A DNA stretch of 64,000 nucleotides, from the NCBI GenBank assembly GCA_016930645.1, contig JAFGGH010000083.1:1-64000 (forward strand), written 5' to 3'. The notes under the pieces were generated by a model. It saw only the letters and a program-made list of their open reading frames with translations. It had not been told where the DNA came from and made no database searches. Positions 1 through 7,563 of the stretch are shown here, piece by piece. This DNA comes from Sedimentisphaerales bacterium. Lineage in GTDB: Bacteria; Planctomycetota; Phycisphaerae; Sedimentisphaerales; Anaerobacaceae. Every line of letters starts with the position of its first letter. Positions within the stretch are counted from its first letter, which is position 1. The translations under genes and the position numbers were made by a program.

Positions 1-342
1 AAAATTCGGCCTGAAGTGGTCTCTGGTGAATTGTCTTTTACTGTTAGTTATCAATATAACATAAAATTATGTTTTGTCAACAGAAAATTCAGGGAAAATT
101 TGAAAATTTTTTCGTATAGCACAAAAATAGTGGATTCTGGGCTAAAAATGGGGATTTGAAAGGATAAATACTTAGACAAGATAACAGGAAAAACTGGATT
201 ATTTACTAACCAAGAAGAACACGAAGGAATTTTCGTGGATTTTGAGCTAATAATGGCAATTTTGAAAAAAACGAACACAATTCAAACCCAAACGAACCCA
301 ATCTAAAGCCAATCTTGTCCGCCGCAGTTTACTCGCCTTTTA

Positions 343-365
343 CCCGCCTCTTGCGGGCAGGCGGG
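343..365. repeat. GC-rich inverted repeat
   Basis: CCCGCCT (343-349) is the exact reverse complement of AGGCGGG (359-365), with a 9-nt loop. It stands out in AT-rich flanks and looks like a dispersed palindromic element or the terminator of a gene lying left of the window. There is no U-tract on either side, so the terminator reading is weak. Confidence 0.4.
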
Positions 366-396
366 AAAACCCAATTTTAGACTCAAAAACAAAGCT

Positions 397-424
397 TTGA
401 CTATTAGGTGAATTTGAATATAAT
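397..424 (+). promoter_or_regulatory. Sigma-70 type promoter for bioY
   Basis: TTGACT at 397-402 and a perfect TATAAT at 419-424 are separated by 16 nt. Transcription would begin near 431, which puts the whole heptamer repeat in the 5' leader of bioY, 60-70 nt before the start codon. The boxes are read directly; their activity is inferred. Confidence 0.6.
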
Positions 425-433
425 CCCTTAATA

Positions 434-482
434 AGTGAATAGTTAATAGTTAATAGTTAATAGTGAATAGTGAATAGTGAAT
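434..482 (+). repeat. Heptamer tandem repeat in bioY leader
   Basis: There are seven perfect-length units of 7 nt: one AGTGAAT, three AGTTAAT, then three AGTGAAT. They are followed by AGTAAGG, whose AAGGA (486-490) is the bioY ribosome binding site. The repeat lies between the likely transcription start and the ribosome binding site, so copy-number change by slippage would alter leader length without changing the protein. Confidence 0.85.
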
Positions 483-498
483 AGTAAGGATATATGAA

Positions 499-1092
499 AT
501 GGCAGCAGGGACGATGGTAGTAGCGGAAGTGTTTCGGCCTGGCGCAAAGGCGGCAGGGCGGATTTATGATATAGTCCTGGTATTCGCCGCGGCGCAGCTA
601 ATAGCGCTATCGGCGCAAATATCCTTCTGGGTCGGCCCTGTACCGATTACAGGCCAGACATTCGCGGTGTTAATATTAGCGGCATTATTAGGCTCCGGAA
701 GGGCGGTCAGCTCGGTATTGTTATACTTAGCCGAAGGAGCTATCGGAATGCCGGTATTTGCAGGCGGAGCGGCAGGTATCGCGTGGATGGCCGGGCTTAC
801 TGGCGGGTACCTGGCGGGATTTGTCGTAGCCGCTTATGTTGTGGGGTATCTGGCAAAGGCCGGCTGGGACAGGAAATTTATTACAACCATCGCCTGTATG
901 TTGATAGGCAATTTGATTATTTATATTTGCGGCGTTGCCTGGCTGATGGTTCTGTTTTTCAGCGCAAAGCTGTCAGGCGATTTGCAATCGATATTGACTA
1001 AGGGAGCGTTAATATTCATACCGGGTGACATTTTTAAGATTGTCCTTGCGGCGTGCCTGCTGCCGATTGGATGGCGATTAATAAGTAAATAA
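499..1092 (+). CDS. bioY: BioY family biotin transporter (S component)
   Basis: This 197-residue hydrophobic protein has the BioY pattern: about six membrane helices, a conserved 'GPVPITGQTFAVLI' segment (residues 46-59), a glycine-rich 'GGAAGIAWMAGLTGGYLAGF' region and a C-terminal 'FIPGDIFKIVLAA' motif. BioY binds biotin in the inner membrane and works alone or with an ECF energising module. No ATPase or T component is nearby, so it stands alone or shares a distant module. The ATG is 8 nt after AAGGA. It is convergent with the next gene, with a 1-nt gap and no obvious terminator. It is preceded by a promoter and a tandem-repeat leader. Confidence 0.93.
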   Translation: MAAGTMVVAEVFRPGAKAAGRIYDIVLVFAAAQLIALSAQISFWVGPVPITGQTFAVLILAALLGSGRAVSSVLLYLAEGAIGMPVFAGGAAGIAWMAGLTGGYLAGFVVAAYVVGYLAKAGWDRKFITTIACMLIGNLIIYICGVAWLMVLFFSAKLSGDLQSILTKGALIFIPGDIFKIVLAACLLPIGWRLISK

Positions 1093-1093
1093 G

Positions 1094-1711
1094 TCAATGA
1101 GTAGATGTGGGAATGGTTTGCTGACTCAATGAGCCGGTGGGGTCAACGCGTTTTTCGATATCGTTAAGCTGTGTGTGCATAGTTCTGACAACGTGCTCGA
1201 TGTAGGGATTAGACTGTTCGGGTGCAGGCGTTTGGTTTTGTTCGTGATTGTCGGTCTTGGCCGAATTGTTCGTGTGGGCTTTTATTGATTCGGCGTGGCG
1301 TAGCATATCATCGACGAGTTTTTTAATTTCGCCAGGTTTAATGTTCGATTTTTTCTGAGGCAAATCGGGCAAGTCGTATTGGTCGATTTGTGTTTGGTTT
1401 TTATTTTCAGGGATGATGGTTTTGTGTTGAGTGCTTTGCCTGCGTGCTGGTTTTTTTATGCGGAGCAGTTCGGCGACCTCGTTATCTATTTCTGTGGTGT
1501 TTTCGTAAGATGATACGGGTATATCTACTACGTATATTTTACCCCTGTTTTTGCGCAACTGGAGGATTCCGATTTCGCTGCACTTTTCGACATCGGCAAT
1601 GGTGATACCTTCGCGTTTAGCGAATTCATTGATATCGATGAGCGGCCTGTGCAGGCGCAAAGCCTGACAACCAATATCAGTAGTATCCTGACAAGTCAAT
1701 TTCATATCCAC
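1094..1711 (-). CDS. Hypothetical protein with N-terminal HTH-like segment
   Basis: I do not recognise this family. Residues 25-70 ('LIDINEFAKREGITIADVEKCSEIG') have the rhythm of a MerR/excisionase-type helix-turn-helix, followed by a short beta-like 'GKIYVVDIPVSSY'. The rest is polar and rich in Gln, Asn, Lys and Thr, probably disordered, with a short amphipathic helix near the C-terminus ('HTQLNDIEKRV'). No signal peptide or membrane helix is visible. It could be a small DNA-binding regulator. The function is unknown. The start could also be the second Met, at residue 3. Confidence 0.6.
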   Translation of the reverse strand: MDMKLTCQDTTDIGCQALRLHRPLIDINEFAKREGITIADVEKCSEIGILQLRKNRGKIYVVDIPVSSYENTTEIDNEVAELLRIKKPARRQSTQHKTIIPENKNQTQIDQYDLPDLPQKKSNIKPGEIKKLVDDMLRHAESIKAHTNNSAKTDNHEQNQTPAPEQSNPYIEHVVRTMHTQLNDIEKRVDPTGSLSQQTIPTSTH

Positions 1712-1827
1712 AATCTAACCGGTTAGCAATTATCGATATATTGTTTTTCGGCGTTGGATGGGTATTTTCTTAAAAATATAGGACTTATTAGGCTCACAGC
1801 AGGCCAAATTGCAAATAAACAAGCCTG

Positions 1828-2169
1828 CTAACTTTGCAGGGCGTCTATTGTTTCTATAACTAATGGAATGTGGGTAAAAACGGGGCCTCCACCCATCATA
1901 AGCACGACCTGGGCCGCTTCCAGAATCTCTTCTTGGGTCGCGCCCGCGGCTAATGCCTTTTGGACGTGCAATTTGATACAAGGCTCGCATTGAATTGCCA
2001 GGCCTACCGCCAGGGCGATAAGCTCTTTCTGTTTTACGCTGAGTTTTCCTTCTTTCATTGTTGCTGCGAACAGGTTCATGAAGGCTTTTGTCCCGTCAGG
2101 GATGAGTTTGTTCATATTACCTGCGGCGTGTTTGAAATCTACAAAGAATTTCCTGATGTCTTCTGCCAT
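1828..2169 (-). CDS. Carboxymuconolactone decarboxylase / AhpD-like protein
   Basis: This 113-residue protein matches the small CMD/AhpD-like fold. It has a helical N-terminus, then a CxxCxxxH motif (C61, C64, H68, 'CEPCIKLH') and the helix 'ATQEEILEAAQVVLMMGG'. In AhpD the two cysteines form a thiol-disulfide pair in peroxide defence; many homologues of this size have no assigned substrate. The ATG follows AGGAGA at good spacing. It lies just downstream of the NAD(P)HX dehydratase on the same strand (33-nt gap) and may be co-transcribed with it. Confidence 0.88.
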   Translation of the reverse strand: MAEDIRKFFVDFKHAAGNMNKLIPDGTKAFMNLFAATMKEGKLSVKQKELIALAVGLAIQCEPCIKLHVQKALAAGATQEEILEAAQVVLMMGGGPVFTHIPLVIETIDALQS

Positions 2170-2202
2170 TGAATTTCTCCTGATTATAATTATGTGATGG
2201 TT

Positions 2203-3051
2203 TTAACTGAAAGCCGCCGGCAGTGCTTCGATTATGTCGGTGGCGATGAGACTGATTTGTCCGAGCTCTTCGGCGGCGATGTCACCGGCAAGGCCGTGAG
2301 TATAAACGGCGTCTATCGCGGCTTCGAGGTTGCTCATACCCTGGCCCATAAATGCCGTTATTACTCCTGTTAATACGTCGCCGGCACCTGCCGTAGCCAT
2401 TCCGGGATTGCCGGTTGTATTAATGTAAATGTGTTTGCCTTCGGTAACAATGGTTCCTGCGCCTTTGAGAATGACTGTTGTGTTTGTTTTTTGCGCGAAT
2501 GTTACAGCCTGGTCTTCTCTGTCCATCGGTATTTTATCTCTGAAGATGCTCTGCCACAGGCGTTCCATTTCGCCGGGGTGTGGAGTGAGGACGAGGTTGG
2601 CTTTTATTTTGTCCGGCCAATCTTTGATTTTGCACAAATTATTCAGGCCGTCTGCGTCGATGATAAGTCTTAAATCTTCGATTGCGATTAGCTCTTCGAT
2701 TATTTGCCTAAGGCCGATACCAATTCCGACCCCGCAGCCGAAGGCGAGGGCATCGTTTTCAGATGCGGCATCGAGTATGGCAGGCAGTGCTGACCTCGAT
2801 ATTTTGCCTGCTGATTCTGGAAGCGGGATAGTTGTATATGAAGGCTCTATGGCGGCAACAATTGGCAGGATGGATTTTGGTACTGCGATTCTGACCAGGC
2901 CTGAGCCGCTACGCAATGCTGCTCGTCCTGCAAGGGCCGGTGCTCCGCTCATTCCGACAGAGCCTCCGATGATGCAGACCTTGCCGAATGTCCCCTTGTG
3001 GGCATCGAAAGAACGCGGCATTAGTTTCGGTACTGTTTTTATTACCTGCAT
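2203..3051 (-). CDS. nnrD: ADP-dependent NAD(P)H-hydrate dehydratase
   Basis: This enzyme repairs NAD(P)HX, the hydrated damaged form of NAD(P)H, by dehydration coupled to ADP or ATP hydrolysis. The 282 residues match the stand-alone C-terminal (YjeF-C, ribokinase-like) domain. Motifs include 'GGSVGMSGAPALAGRAAL' (29-46), 'DADGLNN' (132-138), 'LTPHPGEMERL' (155-165) and 'GNPGMATAGAGDVLTG' (214-229), with D225 as the expected catalytic base. The N-terminal epimerase domain (NnrE) found in fused YjeF proteins is absent and was not seen elsewhere in the window. It appears to be the first gene of a two-gene unit with the AhpD-like protein. Confidence 0.95.
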   Translation of the reverse strand: MQVIKTVPKLMPRSFDAHKGTFGKVCIIGGSVGMSGAPALAGRAALRSGSGLVRIAVPKSILPIVAAIEPSYTTIPLPESAGKISRSALPAILDAASENDALAFGCGVGIGIGLRQIIEELIAIEDLRLIIDADGLNNLCKIKDWPDKIKANLVLTPHPGEMERLWQSIFRDKIPMDREDQAVTFAQKTNTTVILKGAGTIVTEGKHIYINTTGNPGMATAGAGDVLTGVITAFMGQGMSNLEAAIDAVYTHGLAGDIAAEELGQISLIATDIIEALPAAFS

Positions 3052-3141
3052 ATAACCTCATTTCCTGCAATATAGTATAAATAACGCAGGAAACGGTCAA
3101 TAAAGATTTGACAGGCAGAAAAAAAGATTTATAATAATACT

Positions 3142-3321
3142 ATGAGTGAAATTATATTTATCGTCGAAAATTCTGATGAAGGCGGTTACACCGCTAAGGC
3201 TCTTGGCCACTCTATTTTTACCGAGGGCGAAACATTAGACGAGTTAAAAGAAAATATCAAAGATGCGGTAAAGTGCCACTTTGACTTGACACAGATTAAC
3301 ACTGATTTACACTGTTTTTAA
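3142..3321 (+). pseudogene. HicB-like antitoxin, probably 3'-truncated
   Basis: This 59-codon open frame begins 'MSEIIFIVENSDEGGYTAKA' and continues 'FTEGETLDELKENIKDAVKC'. That is the HicB-like fold: a beta-strand, a 'GGY-A' turn and the 'T-GETLDEL' helix. After 'CHFD' (residue 48) the sequence turns into 'LTQINTDLHCF', read from a stretch of the type TTGACACAGATTAACACTG that resembles dispersed intergenic repeats. Family members usually continue for another 10-20 residues. No HicA toxin follows. It is likely a broken antitoxin whose 3' end was replaced by repeat DNA. No strong ribosome binding site is present. Confidence 0.5.
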
Positions 3322-3325
3322 TCCA

Positions 3326-3375
3326 TTTCTCTGTGACCTCTGTGTTCTCGGTGGCTAAAAAACTCTGTGGCTGAA
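3326..3375. repeat. Dispersed repeat of the 'CTCTGTG' type
   Basis: This is a degenerate tandem stretch built on CTCTGTG and CTCGGTGGC units. On the minus strand it encodes the familiar spurious peptide 'HREHRGHRE'. Similar short imperfect repeats are common between genes in planctomycete and other environmental genomes (general knowledge). It lies directly between the HicB-like fragment and the AbiEii-like gene. A related stretch, CCGCAGAGGCCGCAGAAAGC, occurs at about 15999. Confidence 0.55.
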
Positions 3376-3416
3376 TTTTTTGTTAGGGAGCTAAGGCTCT
3401 CTTGCGGGATACAGAA

Positions 3417-3944
3417 ATGACAGGCAAGCAATTCTATGACTGGCAGACTTCCGGCGGGACCGATGATGTGATGAGGCTGGTTGACTGCCTTGAAAGGGCG
3501 GACGTAGCGTGGTGCGCCATTGGAGGCGTAGCGGTGAACCACTGGGCAGAGCAGACTATGGTAACGCAGGACGTGGATTTTGTCGTAGCTACTGATGCGG
3601 TCGAACGTACCATCTCGCTGCTTGCCGATGTGGGATTTCGCCCGGAGAGATTCGAGAAATCTATCAACTTCAAGGGACATTCGGCGGTCAGTATTCAGCT
3701 CAGTACGGAGGATTTCTACAGGGATTTTCCTTCCCGCGCCGTTGCAGCCGACGTGAACGGTATTTTATTAAGAGTAGCCTGCCTTGAAGACACTCTCAAA
3801 GGCAAAATAAAGGCGTGGTCCGAGCCGGGACGAAGGCAGAGCAAGCGATTAAAAGACCTTGCCGATATCGCTCGCTTGGTGGAGGCACATCCACATTTGA
3901 GAGATATGCTCCCAGATGAACTGAAAAAACAAATACAGGGATAA
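3417..3944 (+). CDS. Nucleotidyltransferase, AbiEii/DUF6036-like
   Basis: The protein has 175 residues from the ATG at 3417; an upstream TTG at 3402 in the same frame is possible but less likely. It contains 'WCAIGGVAVNHWAEQTMVTQDVDFVV' in two parts: the GG-V-A helix and the 'TQDVDFVV' acidic strand (DxD). That is the nucleotidyltransferase core of AbiEii-like toxins and MNT antitoxins. The C-terminus is rich in charged helices, with 'KIKAWSEPGRRQSKRLKDLADIARL', a segment typical of this family. It may modify RNA or protein, or act as half of a toxin-antitoxin pair; its partner is not obvious. It is followed 9 nt later by the MNT-HEPN pair. Confidence 0.72.
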   Translation: MTGKQFYDWQTSGGTDDVMRLVDCLERADVAWCAIGGVAVNHWAEQTMVTQDVDFVVATDAVERTISLLADVGFRPERFEKSINFKGHSAVSIQLSTEDFYRDFPSRAVAADVNGILLRVACLEDTLKGKIKAWSEPGRRQSKRLKDLADIARLVEAHPHLRDMLPDELKKQIQG

Positions 3945-3953
3945 TAAATAGCA

Positions 3954-4262
3954 ATGACACAGAAAGATAAAACAACGGAAATCGCGAAGCAATTAAAAAA
4001 AGCTGTCGAAGATAAATACAACATAATTGAGATGAAGTTATTCGGCTCTTTCGCACGCGGTGATTATTCGAAGACATCCGATATCGATTTAATGGTGGTA
4101 CTGGCCAAAGTTGACAGGGACATCGAAGAAGACCTCTTCAATCTTGCTTATGATTTGGAGCTACAATACGATTGTGTTATAGATGTTATAGTACTTCCGC
4201 AGGATTTTAATAATAGTATTCCGATTTACCGGAACATTCAGAAAGAAGGGATAGCGGTTTGA
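3954..4262 (+). CDS. MNT-type nucleotidyltransferase (MntA-like antitoxin)
   Basis: This 102-residue minimal nucleotidyltransferase has the signature 'GSFARGDYSKTSDIDLMVV' (GSxxRG, then DxD) at about residues 26-44 and a third acidic strand 'DCVIDVIVL'. MNT proteins of this type AMPylate and silence HEPN toxins. The stop codon overlaps the TTG start of the HEPN gene (TTGA overlap at 4259-4262), which fits a two-gene operon made in fixed ratio. It belongs to a small toxin-antitoxin-like island. Confidence 0.9.
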   Translation: MTQKDKTTEIAKQLKKAVEDKYNIIEMKLFGSFARGDYSKTSDIDLMVVLAKVDRDIEEDLFNLAYDLELQYDCVIDVIVLPQDFNNSIPIYRNIQKEGIAV

Positions 4263-4666
4263 CTCAGGAAGAAAAAGAAACTTTAGTGAAATATCGGCTG
4301 GAGCGGGCAAATGAGTCAATAAAGGCGGCTCAGTTATTGTTCGAGAATAAACTGTTTATACCTGCGATGAACAGGATTTACTATTCGATGTTCTATTCAG
4401 TTCAGGCGTTGCTTGTTCTGGATGAAAAGGCCTTTTCCAAGCATGGGCAGGTTAAGGCGTATTTTAACAGAGAGTTTATAAAAACCGGAGTTTTCCCCAA
4501 AGAGTTCGGCAAGCTTTTTAACGCTGTTTTTGAATACCGACAAAAATTTGATTACGTTGACCTGCTCGAGCCTGAAGAAGAGCTGATTTGGGATTATATC
4601 GCCGAAGCCAGGAAATTTATTGCTCAGATTTCGTCTTATCTTAATGATAAACTTGCCGGTGAATAG
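4259..4666 (+). CDS. HEPN domain protein (HepT/UPF0332-like toxin)
   Basis: This 135-residue all-helical protein has the UPF0332/HEPN profile: 'RLERANESIKAAQLLFENKL', then 'AMNRIYYSMFYSVQALL', then 'SKHGQVKAYFNREFIKTG', and finally 'YRQKFDYVD'. HEPN proteins are RNases or RNA-binding partners of MNT proteins. The RX4-6H RNase motif and the RX4HXY AMPylation motif of the best-studied HepT are not clearly present. The equivalent site reads R-QKFD-Y, with no His, as in other UPF0332 members. The start is TTG, overlapping the MNT stop; AAGGG lies upstream. Confidence 0.88.
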   Translation: MTQEEKETLVKYRLERANESIKAAQLLFENKLFIPAMNRIYYSMFYSVQALLVLDEKAFSKHGQVKAYFNREFIKTGVFPKEFGKLFNAVFEYRQKFDYVDLLEPEEELIWDYIAEARKFIAQISSYLNDKLAGE

Positions 4667-4839
4667 TGCATTGAGGTCGCTGGTCGGCATTGCCAAGACC
4701 AAATTGCGCCACGCGAATTGACCCGCAAGTAAGACACCAGCGAAAAGTGGCGATAGCATATTAGGCCGAAACTTTGCGTCCTAAAAAGAATAGGTAGAAA
4801 TCATATATATAACGTTAACTCTCGCGAAATACTGTAACT

Positions 4840-5331
4840 ATGGCAGGGACAAAAATAAAATTCAAAGAACTTGCGGGACGAATCACCGGCATATCTATTC
4901 CGGTCTTTGGTGTATCTTGGAACCCGCCGGAATCCGAACGAAAAGTCGTACGTGAGACTTTCATCTTCCTTGAGGACCGTCGTGCCTTGTACAATGATTT
5001 CGCCCACGAGATAGATCAAGATGTTGCGGAGTCCGTAATCTCAATCAGGTCTGAACTTACAGCTGCACTAAAACGTATTCCCGAGAATTCCGAAGCTGTG
5101 GCGGCTTTTAAGGCGATGCGAGCAGCATGCCGTGAATATCTTGATAACACGCAAAGACACCATGGTGGCTATGGTGGTCCCTTTTCTTTTATGACTCAAC
5201 TTGGCCGCCTTCGAGCAATAATAGGAGTCCACATATCCTATTTGGCTGTGAAATATGGAATTGACATAGATGGCGAACTGGTTCGTGTAATTCCACCGGA
5301 ACTTCGAAATGCAAATTATCTCGAAGCATAG
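4840..5331 (+). CDS. DUF6650-like hypothetical protein
   Basis: This soluble protein of 163 residues resembles the DUF6650 family as I remember it, with the N-terminal 'KFKELAGRITGISIPVFGVSWNPPE' (in two parts: 'ELAGRITGISIPVFGV' and 'SWNPPESER') and 'FLEDRRALYNDF' as hallmarks. The C-terminal half is helical, with a Gly-rich 'QRHHGGYGGPFSFM' turn. The function is unknown; such genes often sit in accessory regions. The family assignment is from memory. There is no signal peptide and no clear ribosome binding site before the ATG. It follows the MNT-HEPN pair after about 170 nt with no recognisable content. Confidence 0.7.
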   Translation: MAGTKIKFKELAGRITGISIPVFGVSWNPPESERKVVRETFIFLEDRRALYNDFAHEIDQDVAESVISIRSELTAALKRIPENSEAVAAFKAMRAACREYLDNTQRHHGGYGGPFSFMTQLGRLRAIIGVHISYLAVKYGIDIDGELVRVIPPELRNANYLEA

Positions 5332-5530
5332 GGGGGTGAGGTGTTGAATGAAACTTTCCTAAGGCTTCGTATTGTTTATTGCGAGCATTAGTGGTTTTGC
5401 CAGAACTCGCCGGAGCGGCGGGCGTCGCTTGTTTCTGAAAACGCTTGGCGTTCAACGAAAACGTAACGAGCCGCGCAACCGAAACCATTTTTCGTTCTTT
5501 AGCCTGAAGCCTTCCCGGCTACGGCTCGGC

Positions 5531-6598
5531 CTACGCCGAGGCGAGTGGTTCGAGAGATAAGTCGGCGAATAATCCTGCTTTGTATTTGTGATACGCCAGG
5601 GAGGCTACCATAACGGCGTTGTCGGTGCAGTAGCGTTTTTCGGCGATGAGCAGTTTGCAGTGTAATTCGTCGCACTTGTCTTTCAGGGATTCTCGCAAGA
5701 GACTGTTAGCGGCGACGCCTCCGCCGAGCAGGACTGTTTTGGCGGCGGTTTTTTTGACTGCACGTTTTGTTTTTTCGATGAGGACATCGACAACGGCTTT
5801 CTGAAATGATGCGGCGATATCGGCGATTTGCTTTTTGCTCATCGACGCTATCCGATTTTGTCCCTTCATATCCTGTCCCTGACAATGATAAAGGACTGCT
5901 GTTTTTATTCCGCTGAATGAAAAGTCGAGCGAATCTTTTTCGAGCAGTGAGCGCGGGAAATTGACAGCATCAGAATTACCGCCTTTGGCGGCATTTTCGA
6001 TTGATGGTCCGCCGGGGTACGGTAAACCGAGTATCATAGCGACTTTGTCGAAGGCTTCGCCTGCGGCATCGTCAATAGTGCTGCCTAATAGTTCCGGTTC
6101 GAGCGGGGAATGATAATCGTACAGACTTGTATGTCCGCCTGAGACTATCAGGGCGACAGCGGGCATTTCAATACTTCCGTGTTCGAGCAGGGCCGACTGC
6201 ATATGGGCGTGCAGATGGTTGATTGCGATAAGGGGTATATTCCAGGCGAAGGCCAGGGTTTTCGCGGCAGTTACACCGACAATGAGGGCGACAGTCAAAC
6301 CCGGTTGATTGGCGACGGCGATTGCGTCAATTTGGTCTTTGGTAATTTTTGCTTTTTCGAGGGCCTGGGAGATTACCGGATATATGTTTTCGATATGGGC
6401 TCGCGATGCTATTTCCGGGACGACGCCACCGTATTGGGCGTGCAGCTCGGACTGGCTTGCCACTACGGACGAGAGAATATCGCGGCCGTCGGCGACTACC
6501 GCGGCTGCGGTCTCATCGCAGCTTGTCTCGATACCGAGGACGTTAATCGTCGCTCGTGACTCGGCCCTCGTAGCTCGTATTTTTTTTCTTTTACCCAT
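5531..6598 (-). CDS. tsaD: tRNA N6-adenosine threonylcarbamoyltransferase TsaD
   Basis: TsaD transfers the threonylcarbamoyl group to A37 of ANN-decoding tRNAs, together with TsaB and TsaE. The 355 residues show the ASKHA fold: 'VLGIETSCDETAAAVV' (20-35), 'YGGVVPEIASRAHIE' (56-70), the metal-binding 'NHLHAHM' (H128 and H132), 'VALIVSGGHTSLY' and C-terminal 'LLGGGVAANSLLRE'. The first 18 residues (basic, 'MGKRKKIRATRAES') are not family-like. The annotated ATG may be too early, but no better start is visible. It begins 2 nt after the DUF362 stop, so it is co-transcribed. TsaB, TsaC and TsaE are not in the window. Confidence 0.96.
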   Translation of the reverse strand: MGKRKKIRATRAESRATINVLGIETSCDETAAAVVADGRDILSSVVASQSELHAQYGGVVPEIASRAHIENIYPVISQALEKAKITKDQIDAIAVANQPGLTVALIVGVTAAKTLAFAWNIPLIAINHLHAHMQSALLEHGSIEMPAVALIVSGGHTSLYDYHSPLEPELLGSTIDDAAGEAFDKVAMILGLPYPGGPSIENAAKGGNSDAVNFPRSLLEKDSLDFSFSGIKTAVLYHCQGQDMKGQNRIASMSKKQIADIAASFQKAVVDVLIEKTKRAVKKTAAKTVLLGGGVAANSLLRESLKDKCDELHCKLLIAEKRYCTDNAVMVASLAYHKYKAGLFADLSLEPLASA

Positions 6599-6600
6599 AG

Positions 6601-7563
6601 TTATGGTTTGCGTAACCTAAGCAATATAAGAAATTGTTTTATGATGCTTTTACAGATTCTTGGCAGGGTGAACCGGATGGGAATTAGTTCGGGCATTTCA
6701 AAATCGGTGCAGATGTTGTCTTTATAGTCGTCACCGAGTATGTTTATTTTGTCGATGTCACTGCAACCGAAATTGATTTGTCTTGCCGTTTTGATTATTG
6801 GATACTCGTCCGGTTCCGTGTTTATCAGTTTAGCACAGACGGTTTCGCAGGCGATAGGGTCTGTTGAGCCGATGAGCCAGCCAAGAGGACGAGCGCGGCC
6901 GTTAATCGGGCCTGGGCCGTCCATTACGAAAATGGCGTCGATGATTGTAAGGGCGGGTTTGCAGAAGCGATATATATCAATGAGAAATTCGCAGAATTGT
7001 TTTTCGTCGCCGCCTTTTCTGAAATGCCAGAGTGCTTTGCGTTTGCCGGGAACGCAGCCGAACATATTTTTTACGGCGAATGTAGCGACAAGCTGCTGGT
7101 GAGATTTGAATTTCGGCAGGTTAATTATTACATCGGCATCGAGGGCGAGGCGGCTTATAGTTGTTTTGATTTTGGTATTCGGCAGGGTGCATTTTTGGGG
7201 CAGGTCGAGCTGCATAAAAGGGACGCCAAGGGCTTTTAGCAGTTGATCGATTTTGAGTTTTTTGATACAGGCAGCAACGTCAGCCCAGGCAGGGGAATCG
7301 GCAATGAATGGTTTGGCTCCATAGTCTTTTAAAATTTTCGCCAGCTCAACGATGACAGCAGGGTGGGTCTGGGTAGCGTGGCTTGCAGATTTGGGGGCGA
7401 TTAGATTCGGTTTTATTAAGACGGAATCGCCCGGTTTGATGAATTTATCAATACCGCCGAGCAGCTCGAATTGTCTTAGTAAGCAGCCCTGCACTTGTTT
7501 AGGGTTATATTCGGTGCATCTTGTCAGAGCTACGATAGGCGGTTTCATAATTTTTTCAATCAT
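6601..7563 (-). CDS. DUF362 domain protein
   Basis: This 320-residue protein of the DUF362 family has 'VLIKPNLIAPKSASHATQTH' (about 48-67), 'GAKPFIADSPAW', 'DVIINLPKFKSHQQLVATFA' and 'VKNMFGCVPGKRKALWH'. Many DUF362 proteins carry ferredoxin domains; this one ends without a second Cys-rich cluster, so it is the short form. The biochemical function is unproven, though roles in iron-sulfur or redox chemistry are often proposed. It starts inside the end of the lipoprotein gene (8-nt overlap) and is followed 2 nt later by tsaD, so the three form one operon. An alternative start is the Met at residue 6. Confidence 0.88.
   Translation of the reverse strand: MIEKIMKPPIVALTRCTEYNPKQVQGCLLRQFELLGGIDKFIKPGDSVLIKPNLIAPKSASHATQTHPAVIVELAKILKDYGAKPFIADSPAWADVAACIKKLKIDQLLKALGVPFMQLDLPQKCTLPNTKIKTTISRLALDADVIINLPKFKSHQQLVATFAVKNMFGCVPGKRKALWHFRKGGDEKQFCEFLIDIYRFCKPALTIIDAIFVMDGPGPINGRARPLGWLIGSTDPIACETVCAKLINTEPDEYPIIKTARQINFGCSDIDKINILGDDYKDNICTDFEMPELIPIRFTLPRICKSIIKQFLILLRLRKP

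Larger units (their letters stand above)
1..498. other. Intergenic region upstream of bioY
   Basis: No convincing gene is seen in this AT-rich stretch. The one open frame on the minus strand (51-278) has a biased, low-complexity composition and no ribosome binding site. The stretch holds a GC-rich inverted repeat (343-365), a promoter-like pair (397-424) and a heptamer tandem repeat (434-482), described separately. Confidence 0.6.

Noticed and set aside
51-278. Minus-strand open frame at the left edge
   Set aside because: AT-driven low-complexity peptide with no ribosome binding site or family resemblance.
434-482. Possible CRISPR-like array
   Set aside because: Units are 7 nt, adjacent and without spacers; it is a simple tandem repeat.
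3318-3680. Minus-strand frame containing 'HREHRGHRE'
   Set aside because: The peptide comes from a dispersed repeat and the rest is a shadow of the AbiEii-like gene.
4667-4839. tRNA or other small RNA in the gap after the HEPN gene
   Set aside because: No cloverleaf or T-loop word (GTTCGA-type) could be found.
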